Assembly: GCF_014681765.1 (NCBI RefSeq)
Contig: NZ_CP061498.1
Span: 1,426,001 to 1,490,000, forward strand
From: Roseicitreum antarcticum
GTDB taxonomy: Bacteria; Pseudomonadota; Alphaproteobacteria; Rhodobacterales; Rhodobacteraceae
Length of the DNA stretch: 64,000 bases
Reading direction: 5' to 3'
Shown one piece after another: positions 35,863 to 44,492 of the stretch (positions are counted from its first letter, which is position 1; every line of letters starts with the position of its first letter). A model generated the notes under the pieces. That model was not told where the DNA came from. It made no database searches and worked only from the letters and a program-made list of their open reading frames with translations. The translations under genes and the position numbers were made by a program.

Positions 35863-36636
35863 GTGACCGACCAATCTGTTATCGAGATTCGCGGCCTGCA
35901 CAAAAGCTACGGCGATCTGGCCGTGCTGAAGGGCATAGATGTGACCGCGCGGCGCGGCGATGTCGTGGCACTGATCGGCTCTTCCGGGTCGGGGAAATCA
36001 ACGTTGCTGCGCTGCTGCAACTTGCTGGAGGAAAGCCAGAAGGGCGATATCATCTTCAGCGGCGACCCCGTGCGCTGGCGCGGTTCAGGCGCACACCGCC
36101 GCCCCGCCGACCCCGCGCAGGTGATCCGCATTCGCACCAACCTGTCGATGGTGTTCCAGTCCTTCAATCTCTGGGCGCATATGACGGTGCTTCAAAATGT
36201 GATGGAGGCACCGCTGACCGTGTTGCGGCAGGACCGCGCGGTAGTGGAATCCCGCGCCCGCGCCCTGCTGGAAAAGGTCGGCATCGGCGACAAGGCCGAT
36301 GTCTACCCCGCGCAGATGTCGGGCGGCCAGCAACAGCGCGCCGCCATCGCGCGCGCGCTCTGCATGGAGCCCGACGCACTGCTGTTCGATGAACCGACAA
36401 GCGCGCTCGACCCTGAACTTGAACAAGAAGTCGTGCGCGTTATCAAGGCCTTGGCAGATGAGGGCCGCACCATGATCATCGTGACCCATGACATGAAGCT
36501 GGCCGCCGATGTGTCAGATCATGTCATCTTTCTGCATCAGGGCCTGATCGAGGAACAGGGGCCGCCAGATACCCTGTTTGGCGCGCCGAAATCCGCGCGC
36601 CTGCAACAATTCCTGCGCGCCGGAGCGGCTGCGTAG
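35863..36636 (+). CDS. Polar amino acid/polyamine ABC transporter ATPase
   Basis: A protein of 257 residues, HisP/GlnQ-type: Walker [16 protein letters not shown]-loop MVFQSFNLWAHMTVLQNV, signature MSGGQQQRAAIARALC, Walker B ALLFDEPTSALDPEL and switch His IVTHDMKLA. The start is GTG with no strong ribosome-binding site. It is the first gene of a plus-strand unit: ATPase, binding protein, two permeases, then catabolic genes. Because the operon at 26392-28584 has no ATPase, this protein could also serve that transporter; that is conjecture. Confidence 0.9.
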   Translation: MTDQSVIEIRGLHKSYGDLAVLKGIDVTARRGDVVALIGSSGSGKSTLLRCCNLLEESQKGDIIFSGDPVRWRGSGAHRRPADPAQVIRIRTNLSMVFQSFNLWAHMTVLQNVMEAPLTVLRQDRAVVESRARALLEKVGIGDKADVYPAQMSGGQQQRAAIARALCMEPDALLFDEPTSALDPELEQEVVRVIKALADEGRTMIIVTHDMKLAADVSDHVIFLHQGLIEEQGPPDTLFGAPKSARLQQFLRAGAAA

Positions 36637-36666
36637 GCCTTAAAATTCCAACCGGGAGATACCACT

Positions 36667-37395
36667 ATGAAAAACCTGACCTTTACCCTGGCAACCCTGG
36701 CGCTGATGACCACCGCCGCCACGGCGCAAGACGTGGTGCGCATCGGTTCCGAGGGCGCCTACCCTCCGTACAACTTCATCAACGACGCCACTGGCGAACT
36801 CGACGGGTATGAACGCGCGCTGGGCGACATGATGTGCGAACGCGCCGGGCTGACCTGCGAATGGGTCATCAACGACTGGGACAGCATCATCCCCAACCTG
36901 ACGGGTGGCAACTACGACGCCATCATGGCGGGGATGAGCATCACCGAAGAACGCAAGCAAGTGATCGCCTTCACCCAGAACTATCTGCAGCCAGAGCCCT
37001 CGGCCTATGTCGCGCTGACCGGCGCGGGCGATGATGTGGTGTCGGGTGTGGTCGCGGTGCAGACCAACACCATCCAGGCCAGCCACGCCGCCACGACCGA
37101 GGCCGATGTGATCAGCTTCGCCACCCCTGACGAATCCGTCGCCGCCGTGCGCAACGGCGAGGCTGATGCCGTGTTGGCCGACAAATCCTTCCTTGCACCC
37201 ATTGCGGCGGAATCCGCGGACCTTGAATTCGTGGGCGAGGATGTGCTGCTGGGCGCGGGGATCGGCGTCGGCCTGCGCCAGTCCGACACCGAACTGCGCG
37301 AAACCCTCGATGCGGTGATTGCCGAGATGAAGGCCGATGGCTCGATCAACACGCTGATCGTGGAATGGTTCGGCGAGGATTCGCCCCTGTTCTGA
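36667..37395 (+). CDS. Amino acid/polyamine-type periplasmic binding protein
   Basis: A protein of 242 residues with a signal peptide (KNLTFTLATLALMTTAATAQ, cleavage after TAQ). It is of the SBP family 3 lysine/arginine/ornithine type: VVRIGSEGAYPPYNFIND, LDGYERALGDMMCERAGL, WDSIIPNLTGGNYDAIMAGM and SITEERKQVIAFT. Two cysteines near residues 57 and 62 could form the disulfide seen in LAO-type proteins. The ribosome-binding site GGGAGA is well placed. It starts 30 bp after the ATPase gene, and a strong hairpin separates it from the permeases. Confidence 0.9.
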   Translation: MKNLTFTLATLALMTTAATAQDVVRIGSEGAYPPYNFINDATGELDGYERALGDMMCERAGLTCEWVINDWDSIIPNLTGGNYDAIMAGMSITEERKQVIAFTQNYLQPEPSAYVALTGAGDDVVSGVVAVQTNTIQASHAATTEADVISFATPDESVAAVRNGEADAVLADKSFLAPIAAESADLEFVGEDVLLGAGIGVGLRQSDTELRETLDAVIAEMKADGSINTLIVEWFGEDSPLF

Positions 37396-37450
37396 TCCGG
37401 CCCGCCGATCTGGTCCCGATAACCTGAAATCCGGGCGTTTCCTGAATAAG

Positions 37451-37483
37451 CAAGGGGCCGGGCACTGACTGCCCGGCCCCTTG
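37451..37483 (+). repeat. Perfect 13-bp hairpin between binding protein and permease genes
   Basis: CAAGGGGCCGGGC and its complement are separated by seven bases, 55 bp after the binding-protein stop and 52 bp before the permease start. There is no T-tract. Its place matches mRNA-stabilising hairpins that raise binding-protein over permease expression. Confidence 0.75.
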
Positions 37484-37535
37484 CCTGTTGATCCGACCCC
37501 GCCAGCCCCCCTTGCGCAACCCAACCGGAGACGGG

Positions 37536-38420
37536 ATGTTTTCCTTCTGCACCGACCCCTCCAGCCTGACGGACCTGCCGTGGTTCGCCTGCTACCTGAC
37601 GTCTGCCACGCATCTGTCGATGTATTGGTCGGTGTTGGTGGTGCTGGCACTGGTGGGGCTGGCCGCGCCCATGGCGCTGGGCATGGGGTTTCTGGGCGCA
37701 GTCGCGCAGCGGTCTACCATCGCACCGCTGCGCTGGCTGGGGCTGGGCTATACCGCCATGGTGCGCGGCGTGCCGGACCTGGTGTTCTTCCTGTTCGTAC
37801 CCATCGCCGTAGATCAGGGCGTGGAATACCTGCTGCACAACGTCCGCTGCCCCGACTGGGACGCAGATGTGCGCCAAGGGTTCGACTTTCTGGTCTGCGC
37901 GCAGGCCAAGGTGCCGCCCTCGACCGCCGCCGCCTGGGTACACAACCTCTATGCCTTCACCCTGGCGCTGCTGGCCTTTGCCGTCGTCTTCGGCGCCTTC
38001 GCCGCGAACACGTTGCACGGCGCAATGCAGGCCGTACCCCGCGCCCAGATGGAAACCGCCGAGGCCTACGGGATGACCCGCCGTCAGGCCTTCCGCCGCG
38101 TGCTGCTGCCACAGATGTGGGTCTATGCCCTGCCCGGCCTGTCGAACCTTTGGATGATCCTCATCAAGGCGACGCCGCTGTTGTTCTTGCTGGGTATTCA
38201 GGACATCGTCTTTTGGGCGCGCGAACTTGGCGGGTCAAAGACCGCTGCCTTCTACACCTATCCGCATGACGACTGGCGCGTGTGGTATTTCGCCGCCGTG
38301 CTGTGCTTCTACCTCTGCCTCACATGGGTCAGCGAACGCGCGTTTGACCGGCTGAACATCCGCCTGTCACGCGGGCAGGCCACGGCGGGCGGCGAAGCCC
38401 TGCGAAAGGCCGCAACATGA
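37536..38420 (+). CDS. Amino acid/polyamine ABC permease 1
   Basis: A HisQ-type permease of 294 residues with about five helices (WSVLVVLALVGLAAPMALGM first). GYTAMVRGVPDLVFFLFVPI is the usual 'RGVPDL' segment, and the EAA loop is seen in NTLHGAMQAVPRAQMETAEA with YGMTRRQAFRRVLLPQM. Between these a longer periplasmic loop (residues about 100-150) holds two Cys residues. The start has CCGGAG upstream. It would pair with the next permease. Confidence 0.88.
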   Translation: MFSFCTDPSSLTDLPWFACYLTSATHLSMYWSVLVVLALVGLAAPMALGMGFLGAVAQRSTIAPLRWLGLGYTAMVRGVPDLVFFLFVPIAVDQGVEYLLHNVRCPDWDADVRQGFDFLVCAQAKVPPSTAAAWVHNLYAFTLALLAFAVVFGAFAANTLHGAMQAVPRAQMETAEAYGMTRRQAFRRVLLPQMWVYALPGLSNLWMILIKATPLLFLLGIQDIVFWARELGGSKTAAFYTYPHDDWRVWYFAAVLCFYLCLTWVSERAFDRLNIRLSRGQATAGGEALRKAAT

Positions 38421-38430
38421 GACGCCGCAC

Positions 38431-39282
38431 ATGAGAACCTGTGCCGAAAGCTTTCAGGGCTATGCCCTGCGCGCATTGGGCCGCGAGTTCGGCGAACGGC
38501 TGTTGCCGCGCGGGCTGGACATCACGCTGTGCGATCAGATCGTGCTGATCGGGTCTGGGATGTTGTGGAACATCTATTTCACCGCGCTGGCGCTGCTGGC
38601 GGGCTTCGCGCTTGCCACCGCACTGGCGCTGGGCAAGGGCGCGCGCACGCCGTGGCTGCGCCGCCCGGCGGGGGCGGTGATCTTTCTGTTTCGCGGCTCG
38701 CCGCTGTTTATCCAGTTTTTCTTTGCCTACGAGGCGCTGGTCCTGCTGCCTCGCGCCGGGCTGGAAATCCCGCTGATCGTTACCACCGTCACCATGGAAA
38801 CCGGCTGGCTGACGCGGGCATGGGCCGGCGCGCTGATCGTCTTGTGGCTCAACACCGCCGCCTACACGGCCGAGATCTTCCACGGCGCGCTGCGCGCCAT
38901 CCCCAAGGGCGATCTGGAGGCCGCGGATGCCTATGGCATGACCGGCGCGGTCAAGTTCCGCCGCATCGTTTGGCCCACCATGCTGCGCCTTGCATGGCCC
39001 AGTTACACGAATGAGGCGATCTTTCTGGCCCATGCCACGGCTTTGGTGTTCTTTTCGGGCTTTCCCGCATGGCAGCAATCCGGGGATGCAATGTTCTATG
39101 CCCGCTACTTTGCCGACCAAACCTACAATCCTTTCATTCCCTATCCCATCGTTGCGGTGTATTTCATCGGACTGACGCTGTGTATCATCGCGGTGTTCGG
39201 TGCGATAAACCGGCGGCTCAACCGCCATCTTCCAAGGGCCGTGCGGGCAAAGTTCCGCTTCCGCCCGCAATACATCAGGTGA
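38431..39282 (+). CDS. Amino acid/polyamine ABC permease 2
   Basis: A HisM-type permease of 283 residues beginning 10 bp after permease 1. It has an N-terminal cytoplasmic/periplasmic stretch of about 40 residues before the first helix (YFTALALLAGFALATALALG). VIFLFRGSPLFIQFFFAYEA is the conserved segment, and the EAA loop is AEIFHGALRAIPKGDLEAAD with AYGMTGAVKFRRIVWP. The C-terminus is basic (RLNRHLPRAVRAKFRFRP). Confidence 0.88.
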   Translation: MRTCAESFQGYALRALGREFGERLLPRGLDITLCDQIVLIGSGMLWNIYFTALALLAGFALATALALGKGARTPWLRRPAGAVIFLFRGSPLFIQFFFAYEALVLLPRAGLEIPLIVTTVTMETGWLTRAWAGALIVLWLNTAAYTAEIFHGALRAIPKGDLEAADAYGMTGAVKFRRIVWPTMLRLAWPSYTNEAIFLAHATALVFFSGFPAWQQSGDAMFYARYFADQTYNPFIPYPIVAVYFIGLTLCIIAVFGAINRRLNRHLPRAVRAKFRFRPQYIR

Positions 39283-39285
39283 CTT

Positions 39286-40620
39286 ATGCAAGACTGGCTG
39301 CGCGACAATCCGCAGGTCAAGACCATCCGCGTTGCGGCCGCCGACCTGAACGGTCAGGCCCGGGGCAAGCGCATCCCGGCGCGGTTTGCCGGCAAGATCG
39401 TGTCGGACGGCACCCGCTTTCCGCTGTCGGTGATGAACCTCGACATCTGGGGCGAGGATATCGAGAACTCGCCGCTGGTATTTGAAACCGGCGATGCCGA
39501 CGGGATGCTCTATCCCACGGAACGCGGCTTTCTGCCCATGCCCTGGCTGGAGGCGCCGACCGCGCTGCTGCCGATCTGGATGTACCGTGAAAACGGCCAA
39601 CCCTTCGAGGGGGACCCCCGCCATGCGCTGGCCGCCGTGCTGGCGCGCTACAAGGCTGCGGGCCTGACGCCCGTGGTGGCGACCGAGCTTGAATTCTACA
39701 TGATCGACGACAGCGGCAAGGATATCCGCGTCCCCGTGTCGCCCCGTTCGGGCAAGCGGCGGCCGGGGGCCGATACGCTGGCCCTCCGCGCGCTGGACGC
39801 TTTCGACAAGTTCTTCACCGATCTTTATGACGGCTGTGAGGCGATGGATATCGACGCCGACACCGCCATATCCGAGGCCGGTCTGGGCCAGTTCGAGATC
39901 AACCTGCTGCATGACGATGACGCAATGAAGATCGCCGATGACACATGGCTCTTCAAGATGCTGACACGCGGCCTGTCGCGCAAGCACGGTTTCGCGGCGT
40001 CCTTCATGGCCAAACCCTACGAGGATCAGGCGGGCAACGGGATGCACATGCATTTCTCGGTCCTCGATGCCGAGGGCCGCAATGTCTTCGACGACGGCGG
40101 CCCGCGCGGCACCGACGCCTTGCGCCACGCCGTTGCAGGCTGCCTGGCGGCGATGCCCGGCTCGATGCTGCTTTTCGCACCCCATGCCAACAGCTACGAC
40201 CGGCTGACCCCCGGCGCCCACGCCCCCACCGGCGTGTGCTGGGCCTATGAGAACCGCACGGCCTCGATCCGCATCCCCTCGGGCAACCCCAAGGCGCGGC
40301 GGATCGAACACCGGGTGGCGGGCGGCGACATCAACCCCTACCTGATGATGGCCGCCGTGCTGGGGGCCGCGCTGGACGGGATCGAGCGGAAGCTGACGCC
40401 CCCCGAACCGATCACCGGCAATGCCTACCGCCTGGATTTGCCGCAACTGCCCACCACATGGATCGCAGCGATTGATGCGTTTGAGCATAGCGCCGAAATT
40501 GCGCGGATTTTCCCCGCCGGGCTGATCTCGAACCTGGTGCTGACCAAGCGGCAGGAACTGCATTACATGGAAGAGCTTTCGCCCGAAGAAGTGCTGGAGC
40601 TGTATCTCGATACGGTCTGA
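39286..40620 (+). CDS. Glutamine synthetase family protein, PuuA-like (1)
   Basis: A protein of 444 residues of the glutamine-synthetase fold, in the gamma-glutamyl-amine ligase branch. An N-terminal beta-grasp domain (TIRVAAADLNGQARGKRIPA) is followed by the catalytic domain with VVATELEFYMI (metal Glu), NGMHMHFSVLD (metal His/ATP site), ENRTASIRIPSG and RRIEHRVAGGDINPYLMMAA. PuuA attaches glutamate to putrescine with ATP. The next three genes fit the same type of pathway. It begins 3 bp after the permease gene, so uptake and activation are probably co-expressed. The true amine substrate is not shown by sequence. Confidence 0.88.
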   Translation: MQDWLRDNPQVKTIRVAAADLNGQARGKRIPARFAGKIVSDGTRFPLSVMNLDIWGEDIENSPLVFETGDADGMLYPTERGFLPMPWLEAPTALLPIWMYRENGQPFEGDPRHALAAVLARYKAAGLTPVVATELEFYMIDDSGKDIRVPVSPRSGKRRPGADTLALRALDAFDKFFTDLYDGCEAMDIDADTAISEAGLGQFEINLLHDDDAMKIADDTWLFKMLTRGLSRKHGFAASFMAKPYEDQAGNGMHMHFSVLDAEGRNVFDDGGPRGTDALRHAVAGCLAAMPGSMLLFAPHANSYDRLTPGAHAPTGVCWAYENRTASIRIPSGNPKARRIEHRVAGGDINPYLMMAAVLGAALDGIERKLTPPEPITGNAYRLDLPQLPTTWIAAIDAFEHSAEIARIFPAGLISNLVLTKRQELHYMEELSPEEVLELYLDTV

Positions 40621-40911
40621 CGGCTGTGGCGGGTAAGCCGGTGAGGCAAGGCGGTGGGGCAACGCAGCGGGGCGCAAAGGTTAACGCGCCCCGCTGGGGC
40701 TGCGAAACACTTTCCAGCGAAACCGGCGGAAAACCCTGCGGAATCAATCCGCTGGGGGCAAAGTGTTTCGCATGCGAAACAGGGCTAAATGCCTGTTTTC
40801 ATTGCGAAACGTTAACGCGCGCACCCTGCGCGGGCGGCCCCCATCACCGCCCTTGCCGCCCCCCCGGCCCCGGTGCTAGGTTGGCCGCGTCCCAATCCCA
40901 AAGAGAACACC
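40621..40911 (+). promoter_or_regulatory. Regulatory region with GCGAAAC repeats and a 16-bp palindrome
   Basis: A 291-bp gap inside the gene run. It contains the perfect palindrome GTTTCGCATGCGAAAC at 40765-40780, a long inverted repeat of GCGAAACACTTT (40702-40713) with its exact complement (40760-40771), and further GCGAAAC copies at 40717 and 40804. The arrangement looks like a multi-site operator for a dimeric repressor or activator controlling the amidotransferase, PuuA-like (2) and oxidase genes. Confidence 0.65.
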
Positions 40912-41634
40912 ATGCATATCGGCATTCTGGAAACCGGCCGCCCCCCTTCCGAGGTCAGCGCCGATTTCGGCACCTATCCGCAAATCTTCGCCCGCCTGCT
41001 GGACGGCCACGGCTTCACCTTCAGCGCCTGGCATGTGGAAGGCGGCGAGATGCCTGCCAGCGTGCATGCGTGCGACGGCTGGCTTATCACAGGGTCGCGC
41101 CACGGCGCGTATGAGGATCACGCCTTCATCCCGCCGCTGGAAGACTTCATCCGCCAGGCACACGGCGCGCACGTGCCCTTGGTCGGCGTGTGTTTCGGGC
41201 ATCAGATCATCGCACAGGCGCTGGGGGGGCGGGTCGAGAAATTCGCTGGCGGCTGGGCCGTTGGCGCGCAAACCTATGACTTCAACGGCGACACCCGCCG
41301 CTTGAACGCCTGGCATCAAGATCAGGTCACCAAAGCCCCCGAAGGTGCGCGCATTGTGGCGACGAACCCGTTCTGCGCCATCGCCGCCCTGCGCTACGGC
41401 ACGCATATCCTGACGGTGCAGGCACATCCGGAGTTTGACCGCGCCATCGTGCGCCGCCTGATCGACGCGCGCGGGCGCGGGGTGATTTCCGACACCTTGC
41501 TCGATGCCGCCGCCAGCGCGCCCGACACCGACACAGGACAGCGCCAGACCTTCGACGAGATCGCGGCGCTGTTTCGCGCACATGCGCCCGCCGCCCCTTC
41601 CCAAACGGTACAGACCCGCACAGCTCAGGGCTGA
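40912..41634 (+). CDS. Class I glutamine amidotransferase (GMP-synthase-like)
   Basis: A protein of 240 residues of the class I GATase fold, standing alone without a synthase domain. The nucleophile is in PLVGVCFGHQIIAQ (Cys), and the His of the triad in LTVQAHPEFD. The oxyanion region is GWLITGSRHGAYED. It belongs to the GMP synthase-related branch rather than to PuuD proper (peptidase C26), although it lies where a gamma-glutamyl hydrolase would be needed. A role in cleaving a gamma-glutamylated intermediate is inferred from its neighbours. AAAGAGA precedes the ATG. Confidence 0.85.
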   Translation: MHIGILETGRPPSEVSADFGTYPQIFARLLDGHGFTFSAWHVEGGEMPASVHACDGWLITGSRHGAYEDHAFIPPLEDFIRQAHGAHVPLVGVCFGHQIIAQALGGRVEKFAGGWAVGAQTYDFNGDTRRLNAWHQDQVTKAPEGARIVATNPFCAIAALRYGTHILTVQAHPEFDRAIVRRLIDARGRGVISDTLLDAAASAPDTDTGQRQTFDEIAALFRAHAPAAPSQTVQTRTAQG

Positions 41635-41684
41635 TCAGCCCCCCACCGAACCGGGCCAGCCCCGCTGCGCCCAAAGGAAACTCA

Positions 41685-43040
41685 ATGGCCGACTGGACCG
41701 ACCAACTGCCCGAAGCCGCCCGCGCCTACATCGCCGGACGCAAACCCGATGAAGTGGAATGCATCGTCCCCGATCTGGGCGGCGTGGCGCGCGGCAAGGC
41801 AATGCCCGCCGCGAAATTCGCCAAGCAGACGCAATTCTACCTGCCGGATTCGATCTTTCTGCAAACCATCACCGGCGACTGGGCCGAACGCCCCGGCGGC
41901 GCCTTCACCGAGCCCGACATGGTGCTGACACCGGATTTCAGCACCGCGATTGCCGCGCCATGGACCGCCGATGTCACCATTCAGGTGATCCACGACGCCT
42001 ATGACCAGAAGGGTGCGCCCGTTTCGGTCTCGCCGCGCAATGTGCTCAAACGCATCCTGGGCCTGTATCGCGCGCAGGGCTGGACGCCCGTGGTGGCCCC
42101 GGAGATGGAGTTCTACCTTGTCGCGCGCAACACCGACCCCGCGAAACCCATCGTACCGCCCATCGGCCGGTCGGGACGCCCGGCGGCGGGCAAGCAGGCC
42201 TATTCCATGTCGGCGGTGGATGAATACGGCAAGGTGATCGACGACATCTATGATTTCGCCGAGGCGATGGGACTGGAGATCGACGGCATCTTGCAAGAAG
42301 GCGGCGCAGGGCAGATCGAGATCAACCTCAACCACGGCGATCCGGTGATGCTGGCCGATGAGATCTTCTATTTCAAGCGCATGATCCGCGAGGCCGCGCT
42401 GCGCCACGATTGCTTCGCCACCTTTATGGCCAAACCCATCGAGGGCGAGCCCGGCAGCGCCATGCACATGCACCATTCGGTCGTCGATGCCGCCACGGGA
42501 AGCAACATCTTCTCTGGCCCCGAGGGCGAAGAAACCCCGCAATTCCAGCACTTTATCGCCGGGATGCAAAAATATCTTCCCGCCGTCATCGCATTGCTGG
42601 CCCCATATGTGAACAGCTACCGCCGCTATGTCCCGGATTTCGCAGCGCCCATCAACCTGGAATGGGGCCGCGACAACCGCACCACCGGCATCCGCGTGCC
42701 GATTGCCGATGCCGCGTCGCGCCGGGTGGAAAACCGGCTGGCGGGGATGGATTGCAACCCCTACCTGGGCTTTGCCGCGTCGCTCGCCTGCGGCTACCTG
42801 GGGCTGATGGAGCAATTGAGCCCGCGCGCCGAATACAAAGGTGACGCCTATCTGGCCGAGGATGAGCTGCCCTTTACCTTGGGCGATGCGCTGGATCTGT
42901 TCGAGGAATGCAAACCCATTCAGGAAGTTCTGGGCGCGGATTTCTGCGGCGTCTACGAGGCGGTGAAACGGATGGAATACAAGGAATTCCTGCAAGTCAT
43001 CAGCCCGTGGGAACGCGAACACCTGCTGCTGAACGTATGA
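41685..43040 (+). CDS. Glutamine synthetase family protein, PuuA-like (2)
   Basis: A second gamma-glutamyl-amine ligase-like protein of 451 residues. Motifs: DLGGVARGKAMPAAKFAKQT at the N-terminus, VVAPEMEFYLVA, GSAMHMHHSVVDAATGSN, RDNRTTGIRVPIADAASRRV and ENRLAGMDCNPYLGFAAS. It is clearly diverged from the copy at 39286, so the pair is not a recent duplication. The two may act on different amines or form a mixed complex. Its stop overlaps the next gene (ATGA). Confidence 0.88.
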   Translation: MADWTDQLPEAARAYIAGRKPDEVECIVPDLGGVARGKAMPAAKFAKQTQFYLPDSIFLQTITGDWAERPGGAFTEPDMVLTPDFSTAIAAPWTADVTIQVIHDAYDQKGAPVSVSPRNVLKRILGLYRAQGWTPVVAPEMEFYLVARNTDPAKPIVPPIGRSGRPAAGKQAYSMSAVDEYGKVIDDIYDFAEAMGLEIDGILQEGGAGQIEINLNHGDPVMLADEIFYFKRMIREAALRHDCFATFMAKPIEGEPGSAMHMHHSVVDAATGSNIFSGPEGEETPQFQHFIAGMQKYLPAVIALLAPYVNSYRRYVPDFAAPINLEWGRDNRTTGIRVPIADAASRRVENRLAGMDCNPYLGFAASLACGYLGLMEQLSPRAEYKGDAYLAEDELPFTLGDALDLFEECKPIQEVLGADFCGVYEAVKRMEYKEFLQVISPWEREHLLLNV

Positions 43041-44338
43041 ATCTGCTGCACGCCAACGACCGGGCGGGGGAATACCCGCCCAGCTATTACGCCGCAACCG
43101 CCACGCCACTGGCCCCCCTGCCCGCGTTGTCAGGCGATAAGCGGGCAGATGTGTGCATTGTCGGCGCGGGCTATACCGGGTTGTCAGCCGCGCTGCATCT
43201 GGCGCAAGCCGGGTTGTCGGTGGTGGTGCTCGAGGCGCAGCGCGTGGGCTTTGGCGCCTCGGGCCGCAACGGCGGGCAGGTGGGGTCAGGACAGCGGCTG
43301 GAACAGGATGATCTGGAAAAGATGATCGGACCGGGCGATGCCCGGCTGCTGTGGGACATGGGTCAGGATGCAAAGGCGCTGGTCCGCGACCTGATCGACG
43401 CGCATGGCATGGACTGCCCCTTCCGCCCCGGCGTGCTGCATGCTGACTGGCACGCGCGCGAGGTGCGCCACAGCCACGCCATGGCCGAAAAACTGGCGCG
43501 CGATTATGGCTACGATCAGGTCGAGGTGCTGGACCGGGCCGCCCTGCAAGACATCGTGCGCGCGCCCGGCTATCAGGGCGGCACGCTGGACCATGGCGCG
43601 GGGCATGTGCATCCGTTGCGCTTCGCGCTGGGGCTGGCGCGGGCGGCGATCGCGGCGGGCGCGCAGGTGTTTGAGAACGCGCAGGTCACGCAGGTCACCC
43701 CCGGCGCGCCTGTCGTGGTGACGACGGCGGGCGGGCGCGTGACGGCGGATCACGTGATCCTGGCTGCCAATGGCTATCTGGGCGGGCTGAACCGGCAGGT
43801 CGCGGCAAAGGTCATGCCGATCAACAATTTCATCATTGGCACCGAGCCGTTGGGCGACCGCGCGGCGGATGTGCTGACGCGCCCCGTTGCGGTGGCTGAC
43901 AGCAAGTTCGTGGTGAATTACTTTCGCCTGTCCGAGGATAACCGCCTGCTGTTTGGCGGCGGCGAAAGCTATGGCTACCGCTTCCCCGATATCATCAAGA
44001 CAGTACGGCAGCCGATGTTGCAGGTCTTCCCGCAGCTTGAAGATGTGCGGATCGACTACGCATGGGGCGGCACGCTGGCCATCACCATGACGCGGCTGCC
44101 GTATTTCGCGCAGGCGGGTGCGGGGGTATGGTCGGCCTCGGGCTATTCCGGCCACGGGGTAGCGCTGGCCACATTGGCAGGCAGGGTACTGGCCGAAGCG
44201 ATCGGCGGCACCACCGCCCGGTTCGACCTGCTTTCGCGCCTGCCCATGCCGGGCTTCCCCGGCGGGCCGAAGCCGCGCACGCCGCTGCTGGCACTGGCGA
44301 TGACATGGTTTTCGCTGCGCGACCGGCTGGGGATTTAG
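43037..44338 (+). CDS. FAD-dependent amine oxidoreductase, PuuB-like
   Basis: A DAO-family flavoprotein of 433 residues. The dinucleotide-binding motif is VCIVGAGYTGLSAALHLAQA, with VVVLEAQRVGFGASGRNGGQ next, as in PuuB and related gamma-glutamylputrescine oxidases. Central GGTLDHGAGHVHPLRFALGL and C-terminal WGGTLAITMTRLPYF and ASGYSGHGVALATLAGR complete the signature. PuuB oxidises gamma-glutamylputrescine to the aldehyde, releasing ammonia and peroxide. Translation is coupled to the upstream ligase. No PuuC aldehyde dehydrogenase gene follows, so this enzyme must come from elsewhere. Confidence 0.88.
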   Translation: MNLLHANDRAGEYPPSYYAATATPLAPLPALSGDKRADVCIVGAGYTGLSAALHLAQAGLSVVVLEAQRVGFGASGRNGGQVGSGQRLEQDDLEKMIGPGDARLLWDMGQDAKALVRDLIDAHGMDCPFRPGVLHADWHAREVRHSHAMAEKLARDYGYDQVEVLDRAALQDIVRAPGYQGGTLDHGAGHVHPLRFALGLARAAIAAGAQVFENAQVTQVTPGAPVVVTTAGGRVTADHVILAANGYLGGLNRQVAAKVMPINNFIIGTEPLGDRAADVLTRPVAVADSKFVVNYFRLSEDNRLLFGGGESYGYRFPDIIKTVRQPMLQVFPQLEDVRIDYAWGGTLAITMTRLPYFAQAGAGVWSASGYSGHGVALATLAGRVLAEAIGGTTARFDLLSRLPMPGFPGGPKPRTPLLALAMTWFSLRDRLGI

Positions 44339-44492
44339 CAGGGCGGCAAGCGCTCTGACGACGTATCGCCGTCAAAGCGCCTGAGGGATGAACCCGCCCC
44401 GGCAGATCAAGAAAAGCGCCGCGTTGCCCCGCCGGTACTGACGATGCTGCACCTTGGCCGACCCATGCGGCAGGGCCAACGACCGAAAGCCC

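Noticed and set aside
37451-37483. Rho-independent terminator after the binding-protein gene
   Set aside because: The stem is strong, but no T-tract follows and the permease genes downstream need the transcript. The other binding-protein hairpins also lack a T-tract.
40912-41634. Calling the amidotransferase PuuD
   Set aside because: Its motifs (GVCFGHQ, AHPEF) belong to the GMP-synthase-like branch rather than peptidase C26, so only the class is stated.
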